From Nitrospirae bacterium CG1_02_44_142 (GTDB lineage Bacteria; Nitrospirota; Thermodesulfovibrionia; Thermodesulfovibrionales; UBA1546), in assembly GCA_001871685.1 (NCBI GenBank), contig MNVK01000033.1, forward strand, positions 1 to 18,924: a DNA stretch of 18,924 nt, in the 5' to 3' direction. The translations under genes and the position numbers were made by a program. A model generated the notes under the pieces. That model had not been told where the DNA came from. It ran no database searches and was given only the letters and a program-made list of their open reading frames with translations. Every line of letters begins with the position of its first letter. Positions within the stretch are counted from its first letter, which is position 1. Shown piece after piece: positions 14,160 to 18,924 of this stretch.

Positions 14160-14717
14160 TTACGACTCCCGCATCCTCTCTTCTTCTTCCTGCTGGGTTT
14201 TGCATTCCATACAGAGCGTCGTTACAGGCCTCGCTACAAGTCTTCTGATGTCTATCTTAGTACCACAGTCCTCGCATATTCCAAAGGTTCCTTTATCTAT
14301 TCTGTCTATCGCATCGTCAATTTTTTTGAGCAGTTTCTGTTCCCTGCTTCTGAGCCTCAGCATAAAATTTCTGTCTGTTTCTGCCGTGGCCTGGTCGCCC
14401 ATGTCAGGGAATATCGTCTGCCCGGGCAGGACATTTAAAGCCGCTTTAGCCTCTGCGAGCAATAACTCTCTCTGTTTTAATAATTTTTTTCTTATGTCCT
14501 GAAGTTTCTTCCCCCTAAAAATATCCCTGAGAGTAGGTTTCTTAGCCTTTCCCTTCGGTGCAGCGGTTTTTACTGCCTTTGATTTTACCCGTGTCTCTGG
14601 GGCTGCGGGTTTCCTGCTTTTCTGCCGCCTTTTTAAAGGCTTTGAGGAACGGGCTGATTTATTTTTTCCAGCCTTCTTAACTGCCGCTGAAGTCTTAGTT
14701 TTTTCCTTCTTTGTCAT
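14160..14717 (-). CDS. DksA/TraR family zinc-finger regulator with basic N-terminal tail
   Basis: A DksA-type protein, expected to bind the RNA polymerase secondary channel and modulate transcription initiation. Start ATG at 14717 is chosen because AGGAG (complement of 14724-14728) lies 6 bases upstream; a TTG two codons earlier is less likely. Of 185 residues, the first 60 or so are rich in Lys, Ala, Pro, Ser and Arg with no acidic clusters, like histone-H1-type tails. The rest is a coiled coil with DMGDQA at about 105-110, matching the DxxDxA tip motif, then a four-Cys zinc finger (CEDC and CMEC, about 148-151 and 169-172). Ordinary DksA proteins are around 120-150 residues and lack such a tail. 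DNA or RNA binding by the tail is inference. Confidence 0.9.
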   Translation of the reverse strand: MTKKEKTKTSAAVKKAGKNKSARSSKPLKRRQKSRKPAAPETRVKSKAVKTAAPKGKAKKPTLRDIFRGKKLQDIRKKLLKQRELLLAEAKAALNVLPGQTIFPDMGDQATAETDRNFMLRLRSREQKLLKKIDDAIDRIDKGTFGICEDCGTKIDIRRLVARPVTTLCMECKTQQEEEERMRES

Positions 14718-14742
14718 TATCAACTCCTAAAAGAATTTTTTT

Positions 14743-14772
14743 AAACTAACAGAAACAGCATTGCTTAGTCAA
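14743..14772 (-). promoter_or_regulatory. Possible promoter of the dksA-type gene
   Basis: On the minus strand TTGACT (complement of 14767-14772), an 18-base spacer and TAGTTT (complement of 14743-14748). The -35 is good and the -10 is weak. It lies in the divergent gap between the dksA-type and FHA genes. Confidence 0.35.
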
Positions 14773-14793
14773 GGTGTATTCCAAGCCCAGGAA

Positions 14794-14821
14794 TTGTTGT
14801 TGACAAAAAAACAAGTATATA
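14794..14821 (+). promoter_or_regulatory. Possible promoter of the FHA-protein gene
   Basis: TTGTTG (14794-14799), 16 bases, TATATA (14816-14821). If used, transcription would begin only about 7 bases before the ATG at 14835, a nearly leaderless message. No ribosome site is visible before that ATG, which fits, but both promoter boxes are imperfect. Confidence 0.35.
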
Positions 14822-14834
14822 AAACAATAGTGAT

Positions 14835-15851
14835 ATGACAAAAGAGCTATTTCCCGAAGGCCAGATAATATTCAAGGATAAACCGTATACGGGTGAGTTC
14901 CTTAGCATTACCATGGATGAGATAGACAAGGCAGGAGAATCCTTCATGGGGATGCTCAAAGCCGATGAACCGGACGCCGCCTATTTCCTGTTTTTCCTTA
15001 AGGGGGACGCTTATGCGGCCGGCTGCATCAAAAACGACAAGCCCATGCCGATAAGCATAAAGGATTTCATGCAGCATATTTCAACAGACGCATCCAGGAG
15101 AACCCTCTCCCTTCATAAAACAGACCCTGTGCTGCTTAAAGGAATGCTCGTGTTCCTTCAGAGAGAGCCTTCCACAAAAGTAACAACAGATATGATTAAT
15201 CTTGACAGCATCCTTAACCAGATTAAGAGCGAACAGGCGGCTGCCTTTGTCGTCCTGAAAAAGAATAATACTTATAACTTCTTTTATTTCCATTCCGGCG
15301 AACCTAAAATTGCGCATTTCGCAGCCGCATCAGATGCAGCTATGACAGAGGACAGCCCTATTGCAGAACAGATGCTCCTTTATGCGTATCCTGCTGATAA
15401 AACCCCTGTTGAAGTATTGATTTATCGTGATATTAAAACATCAGAAGCAAGCGATACGGCTAACGTAAAACAATTCCTGATAGCCGATGCTCTCATGCAC
15501 GAATCCCGAAGCATCGGGACAGTCCCGAGCATCCCGGGAGCAGAAAAAGAGGAAAAAGCATTAAGGGTAAGGATTGAGGTTACAGACGGGCCTCAAAAGG
15601 GCAATAAGTTTAATGTCCCCCTTCCCTGCACAATAGGCAGAAGAGACGCAGCCATCAGGATTAGAGATATGACTATCTCAAAAACACATGCGGCGCTGGA
15701 GGTATCGGAAGGAAAAATTATTTTCAGAGACCTGGACAGCACAAATGGCAGTATTGTTAATGGAAAAAGTGTTAAAGAGATTGAATTATCAGACGGCGAT
15801 ATTGTCCAGATGGGCAATACCGCTTTGAAGATACATTTTGTCGCAAGCTAA
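14835..15851 (+). CDS. FHA-domain protein with unrecognised N-terminal region
   Basis: A 338-residue protein without signal peptide or membrane helix. The C-terminal forkhead-associated domain (about 244-336) binds phosphothreonine peptides in this family. Its core residues are visible: IGRR (267-270), SKTH (282-285) and DSTNGSIVNG (301-310). Residues 1-200 are not recognised. The stretch around 137-165, with FYFHSGEPKIAHFA, recalls the effector-type strands of PATAN/DUF4388 proteins, but this is only a resemblance. Residues 224-235, just before the FHA domain, are encoded by nested TCCCGA/TCGGGA palindromes and look like an inserted linker. The hypoxanthine phosphoribosyltransferase gene starts 15 bases after the stop, so the two are probably cotranscribed. 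No kinase gene is nearby. Confidence 0.85.
   Translation: MTKELFPEGQIIFKDKPYTGEFLSITMDEIDKAGESFMGMLKADEPDAAYFLFFLKGDAYAAGCIKNDKPMPISIKDFMQHISTDASRRTLSLHKTDPVLLKGMLVFLQREPSTKVTTDMINLDSILNQIKSEQAAAFVVLKKNNTYNFFYFHSGEPKIAHFAAASDAAMTEDSPIAEQMLLYAYPADKTPVEVLIYRDIKTSEASDTANVKQFLIADALMHESRSIGTVPSIPGAEKEEKALRVRIEVTDGPQKGNKFNVPLPCTIGRRDAAIRIRDMTISKTHAALEVSEGKIIFRDLDSTNGSIVNGKSVKEIELSDGDIVQMGNTALKIHFVAS
15504..15539. repeat. Nested TCCCGA/TCGGGA palindromes inside the FHA gene
   Basis: TCCCGA (15504-15509), AGCA, TCGGGA (15514-15519), then TCGGGAC/GTCCCGA pairing across 15514-15528, then TCCCGGGA (15532-15539). They encode residues 224-235 (SRSIGTVPSIPG) just before the FHA domain. A related TCCCGAGCAGCTCGGG stretch occurs in the repeat near 18288. 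Confidence 0.65.
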
Positions 15852-15866
15852 ATCAAGGAGGGCATA

Positions 15867-16400
15867 ATGGTAATAGGGAAACCTTTTTTTACAGCAGAAC
15901 AGATTCACCGCAGGGTAAAAGAACTCGCCGAGAAAATATCAGCGGATTATGAGGGGAAAAATCTTCTTGCTGTTGGAATACTGAAAGGGGCCTTCATGTT
16001 CTTTTCCGACCTTGTGAGGATGATAAAAGTTCCTCTCACAATTGACTTCATAACCGCTTCAAGCTATCTGAAAACGACCTCAACGGAAAAGGTCAACATC
16101 CACTGCGACGTCAGAGAAGACCTCAGAGGCAAAGACGTCCTGCTGATTGAAGACATCGCAGATTCAGGCCTAACTCTTAATTATGTCCGCGAGAGAATAC
16201 TTGCGGCGTCGCCAAACAGTGTCAGGATATGCGTATTCCTGAATAAATGCGGCCGCAGGGTAGTGGACGTGCCTCTTGATTATACAGGTTTTGAGATACC
16301 AAATGAATATGTGGTAGGCTATGGCCTGGACTATGACAACAAATTCAGAAACCTTCCTTACATATCCATTTTCAAAAAGACAGTCATGGAAGGCAAATAA
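15867..16400 (+). CDS. hpt: Hypoxanthine phosphoribosyltransferase
   Basis: A purine salvage enzyme that converts hypoxanthine (and usually guanine) with PRPP to IMP or GMP in the cytoplasm. It has 177 residues, normal length. The PRPP-binding motif VLLIEDIADSGLT is at 91-103, the pyrophosphate-binding LKG loop at 39-41, the SSYL flexible-loop segment near 66-69, and GLDYDNKFRNLPYI near the C-terminus. AAGGAGGG at 15855-15862 is a strong ribosome site just before the ATG. It follows the FHA gene by 15 bases. The repeat-like gap after it separates it from queD. Confidence 0.95.
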   Translation: MVIGKPFFTAEQIHRRVKELAEKISADYEGKNLLAVGILKGAFMFFSDLVRMIKVPLTIDFITASSYLKTTSTEKVNIHCDVREDLRGKDVLLIEDIADSGLTLNYVRERILAASPNSVRICVFLNKCGRRVVDVPLDYTGFEIPNEYVVGYGLDYDNKFRNLPYISIFKKTVMEGK

Positions 16401-16404
16401 AATA

Positions 16405-16466
16405 AGTGATTAGTGATAGTGGTTAGTGTAAGTTTGAAAATAAACTGACACTAAACACTGACACTG
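16405..16466. repeat. AGTGATT-type repeats with a 13-base hairpin
   Basis: AGTGATT and AGTGATA in tandem, then TTAGTGTAAGTTT (16423-16435), a 6-base loop, and AAACTGACACTAA (16442-16454): inverted arms with one mismatch. A CACTGACACTGAG run follows. It fills the 82-base gap between hpt and queD. There is no T tract after the stem, so it is probably not a terminator. Confidence 0.6.
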
Positions 16467-16482
16467 AGAAGAAGGTTACATT

Positions 16483-16854
16483 ATGTTTGAACTGACGGTA
16501 GATACAACATTTGCAGCCGCACACCAGCTGCGGGGCTACAAAGGCAAATGCGAGCGGCTGCACGGTCATAACTGGAAAGTTCAGGCTCACGTAGCAGCCG
16601 AAAAACTTAACGGCATAGACATAGCGATAGACTTTCATGATTTAAAAAGGCTGCTGAATGAAGTTATAGCGCCGTTAGACCACTCTTTTCTAAATGACAT
16701 TTTCCCGTTTACAGAGAAAAATCCATCATCTGAAAACATAGCAAGATGGATATACGATTCCCTCAACAAAAAGTTGGCGGATGAAGATGTGGAGGTCTCT
16801 GCGGTTACGGTATGGGAATCAGATACGGCATCCGCAACATACTATGAAAACTAA
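16483..16854 (+). CDS. queD: 6-carboxytetrahydropterin synthase / 6-pyruvoyltetrahydropterin synthase family
   Basis: A 123-residue enzyme of the QueD/PTPS family, which converts dihydroneopterin triphosphate to 6-carboxytetrahydropterin on the route to queuosine and other deazapurines. The zinc ligands are His14 (AAAHQL) and His27 and His29 in RLHGHNW. The catalytic Cys is Cys23, with Asp66-His67 in PLDHSF and Glu112 in VTVWES. All expected residues are present. AAGAAGG upstream of the ATG is a plausible ribosome site. The gene's end overlaps the next start by 11 bases. No queC, queE or queF is visible in the window. Confidence 0.93.
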   Translation: MFELTVDTTFAAAHQLRGYKGKCERLHGHNWKVQAHVAAEKLNGIDIAIDFHDLKRLLNEVIAPLDHSFLNDIFPFTEKNPSSENIARWIYDSLNKKLADEDVEVSAVTVWESDTASATYYEN

Positions 16855-18241
16855 CAGGGAATTTGCATCCGACATGGCAGCCGCCGCTCTCAGAAACGGC
16901 GCAGAGCAGGCGGAGGTATATATAAAGTCAGCAAGGAATCTGTCTCTTGAAGTAAAAAATCAGTCAGTAGATGCTGTGGAATCCTCTCTGAGTTTCGGTT
17001 ATTCCCTGCGCGTCATACGGGATAAAAAACTCGGATTTTCCTACTCAACGTCTCCTGATGAGTCAGAAGCAGTTGTAAGAAATGCAATAGAGGCGGCAAA
17101 GTGGGCGGATGCGGATGAATATCTGGATATGCCTAATCCCCTCATCCCCCCATTAGAAAATAATCCCCCCTCACCCCCCTTTAGTAAAGGGGGGATTATA
17201 GATGTCGCAAGCCTTGAAGTATTTGACAAAAAGGGATGGAATATAAAAGAAGACGAGGCGGTAAAGCATGTTCTCGCCATAGAAAAAGCAGCAAATGATT
17301 TTGACAAAAGGATAAAGAAGACGAGAAAGGCCACAGGGACCTTCACCAGCGGCGAGATATTTATACTGAACTCAAAGGGGATAGACATATCATATCCCTA
17401 TACAAAATTTACCGCTCAGGTTATGACTGTGGCTGAAGAAAACGGAGAGAGCCAGATGGGCTGGGATTTCAACGGAAGCAGGCTTTTGCAGGACATATCA
17501 TTTGAAGATGTCGGCAGAACTGCCGCAAAGCGGGCGGTGCAGATGCTCGGCGCAAAAAGAATTAACACCGTAAAGGCGCATATCATCCTTGACAATTCAG
17601 CGGCGTCCGAGTTCCTGGACATATTTGCGTCATCATTTTCCGCAGAATCGGTGCAGAAAGGCAGGTCGTTATTAAAAGATAAAATCGGCAAGAAGGTTAT
17701 AAGCCCGAAGGTAAATCTTATTGACAGCGGCATTATTCCGCGCAGGCTCGGCACAAGGCCTTTTGATGACGAAGGAGTTACAACATCCGAGAACGTCTTG
17801 ATAAAAGAGGGAGTTCTAATGGGCTTTCTTCACAATACCTACACCGCAAAAAAGGATGGGGTGCATTCCACAGGCAATGCAGTGCGCGGAGGATACACCG
17901 GGCTTCCATCGGCAGGGATTTCAAATCTGTGCCTGAAAACCGCTTCCGAATCCGATGTCATACCGTTTAATAATCTGATTGCATCTCTGGACAAAGGGCT
18001 TTACATAACAGAGGCCATGGGAGTGCATACTGCAAATCCCATAACCGGAGAGTTTTCCATCGGGGTTTCGGGTTTGTGGATAGAAAACGGAACAATCAGA
18101 TTCCCTGTAAAAGAGGCCGTAATCTCAGGAGACATGCTCGGCCTTTTTGAGAGGATAGAGGCCGCAGGCGATGATATGCGATTCTACGGCAATATAGGAA
18201 CTCCGAGCCTGCTCATCGGGCCGACAGACATAAGCGCGTAA
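16844..18241 (+). CDS. tldE: TldE/PmbA-type metalloprotease subunit
   Basis: Family of the TldD/TldE protease, which matures some modified peptides and degrades unfolded ones. The TldE half lacks the HExxxH zinc motif, and none is seen here. It has 465 residues from ATG 16844, close to the usual 440-450. Typical segments include the N-terminal AEVYIKSARNLSLEVKNQ, the central LDNSAASEFLDIF, STGNAVRGGYTG, and the C-terminal FYGNIGTPSLLIG. The start is chosen at 16844 because upstream residues overlap queD and lack family character. Residues about 98-118 (Pro/Gly/Ser-rich, including PPSPPFSKGG) come from a palindromic repeat in frame and are probably absent from relatives. No TldD gene lies nearby. 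Confidence 0.92.
   Translation: MKTNREFASDMAAAALRNGAEQAEVYIKSARNLSLEVKNQSVDAVESSLSFGYSLRVIRDKKLGFSYSTSPDESEAVVRNAIEAAKWADADEYLDMPNPLIPPLENNPPSPPFSKGGIIDVASLEVFDKKGWNIKEDEAVKHVLAIEKAANDFDKRIKKTRKATGTFTSGEIFILNSKGIDISYPYTKFTAQVMTVAEENGESQMGWDFNGSRLLQDISFEDVGRTAAKRAVQMLGAKRINTVKAHIILDNSAASEFLDIFASSFSAESVQKGRSLLKDKIGKKVISPKVNLIDSGIIPRRLGTRPFDDEGVTTSENVLIKEGVLMGFLHNTYTAKKDGVHSTGNAVRGGYTGLPSAGISNLCLKTASESDVIPFNNLIASLDKGLYITEAMGVHTANPITGEFSIGVSGLWIENGTIRFPVKEAVISGDMLGLFERIEAAGDDMRFYGNIGTPSLLIGPTDISA
17135..17199. repeat. Palindromic element inserted in frame in the tldE gene
   Basis: CCCCCCTTTA (17174-17183), one G, TAAAGGGGGG (17185-17194). An alternative pairing joins ATAATCCCCCC (17160-17170) with GGGGGGATTAT (17189-17199). 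Preceding AATCCCCTCATCCCCCC text looks like a partial second copy. It encodes PPSPPFSKGG within residues about 98-118. The 21-base core is identical to that at 8479-8499 read on the other strand. Confidence 0.85.
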
Positions 18242-18256
18242 CAATAAATATAATAC

Positions 18257-18391
18257 AAACGCAATAAATAGTGTGTCATTGCGAGGAGTCCCGAGCAGCT
18301 CGGGGCGACGAAGCAATCTTGTATTTACTGCGAGATTGCCACGCTCTCTTCGGTCGCTCGCAATGACAATGTAAAAATAGTTAATGCGTTT
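18257..18391. repeat. MITE-like palindromic repeat between tldE and the caspase-like gene
   Basis: Perfect 11-base terminal inverted repeats GTCATTGCGAG (18275-18285) and CTCGCAATGAC (18357-18367), with inner arms GCAATCT (18313-18319) and AGATTGC (18333-18339). An outer AAACGCA (18257-18263) pairs with TGCGTTT (18385-18391). It contains no open frame. A TCATTGCGAG palindrome of this kind recurs widely in bacterial genomes, as far as I recall. It fills most of the gap between the convergent tldE and caspase-like genes. Confidence 0.75.
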
Positions 18392-18422
18392 ATATTAATC
18401 CGTTCCTCTTAGCCCTCTAAAA

Positions 18423-18924
18423 TCACTTGCCTGTCTTCCCTATCGGAAATGCCTGTCCGCTTATGGAGATTGTCGGATACTGCGCCTTCTTAAAGACTTT
18501 TTCCGCAAGAACTGGCACTTCATTATCAACATAATCCGCAAGCTCTGTAGTCTTCACATATCCTGTCTTTCCCTTATCAGCTTTTCCTGAAAGTCCTTCT
18601 GCTAAGACATATGTGAAAAGACCATGACCGTTATAGCCTTCCAGCGCCTCCTGCAAAGAGGTGGAGGCTGAAAGAATGGTTGAGCCTACTGCCCTGCTCA
18701 ATATCTTCATTGCCGTATCTTCGCTCATCCCCCTTGTAAGCATCGCCACCTGTATCGCCTCTCCCAAAGCGCCTGCGCTGCATGTGTCAATGATAATCAA
18801 CTTCTTTGTTGCCGGGATATTGGCTATAAGCTCTTTAAGCATGACCTGAGATAGGGCGTCTGTCTTAAGTTTTTCTGTCCTTGTTGAGCCAACATTTGAG
18901 GTTATTAGATAATTGCTATCATAA
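18423..18924 (-). CDS. Caspase-like (peptidase C14/metacaspase family) protein, C-terminal part
   Basis: The frame is open from the right edge of the window to the stop at 18423, so the N-terminus is missing. The visible part begins near YDSNYLITSNV, continues with ALSQVMLKELIANIP and LIIIDTCSAGALG, in which the Cys is the expected catalytic nucleophile of the caspase fold (usual form DxCxSG). It ends about 120 residues later with no further domain. The catalytic His, expected upstream in a GHG-type motif, lies outside the window, so activity cannot be judged. An internal Met at 18842 falls inside the conserved domain and is not a credible start. Bacterial members are often fused to repeat or sensor domains, which may lie off the edge. 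Confidence 0.8.
   Translation of the reverse strand, partial: YDSNYLITSNVGSTRTEKLKTDALSQVMLKELIANIPATKKLIIIDTCSAGALGEAIQVAMLTRGMSEDTAMKILSRAVGSTILSASTSLQEALEGYNGHGLFTYVLAEGLSGKADKGKTGYVKTTELADYVDNEVPVLAEKVFKKAQYPTISISGQAFPIGKTGK

Noticed and set aside
14800..14821. Perfect TTGACA at 14800-14805 as -35 of the FHA gene
   Set aside because: Only about 10 bases separate it from TATATA at 14816, too short for a sigma70 promoter. The overlapping TTGTTG at 14794 gives a better spacing.

Overview
The window looks like a chromosomal stretch of a Gram-negative, probably anaerobic bacterium. Base composition is moderate by eye. It carries a transmembrane chemoreceptor with a periplasmic c-type haem motif, a chemosensory operon containing an ExeA-type ATPase and a PATAN-domain protein, and many short palindromic repeats. 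This combination resembles Nitrospirota (Thermodesulfovibrionia-like) or Desulfobacterota genomes; that placement is inference, because no rRNA or other marker is present.

Left half (1-10881, all minus strand). Read in the direction of transcription the order is glgC, PATAN/GAF protein, cheY-type regulator, cheA, AAA ATPase, cheW-type adaptor, a haem chemoreceptor carrying an extra C-terminal binding-protein domain, and a second chemoreceptor that runs off the left edge. A near-consensus sigma70 promoter (TTGACA, 18 bases, TATACT) lies just upstream of glgC. Several junctions overlap (glgC/PATAN and cheY/cheA by 4 bases, the AAA gene/cheW by 20), so this reads as one chemosensory operon headed by a glycogen-synthesis gene. 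The chemoreceptors would control CheA kinase through CheW, and CheA would phosphorylate the CheY-type protein. The output is not visible.

Right half. On the plus strand are a tRNA nucleotidyltransferase/poly(A) polymerase family gene and two dipeptide-type ABC permease genes. A convergent minus-strand DksA-type gene with a very basic N-terminal tail follows. Then come plus-strand genes for an FHA-domain protein, hypoxanthine phosphoribosyltransferase, QueD/PTPS and a TldE/PmbA-type protein. The 5'-truncated caspase-like peptidase gene at the right edge is on the minus strand.

The most striking feature is a dense set of short palindromic or simple repeats of several unrelated families. They lie between genes and also in frame inside coding genes. 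One element (CCCCCCTTTA, one base, TAAAGGGGGG) encodes an internal peptide in the tldE-type gene and, in another frame, supplies the stop codon and last residues of the PATAN gene. The cheW gene alone carries four different repeat types in its linkers. The second highlight is the 949-residue chemoreceptor, which joins a periplasmic haem-binding sensor to a PhnD-like solute-binding domain predicted to lie in the cytoplasm. No gene-free stretch exceeds about 300 bases, and no rRNA, tRNA or CRISPR array was seen.
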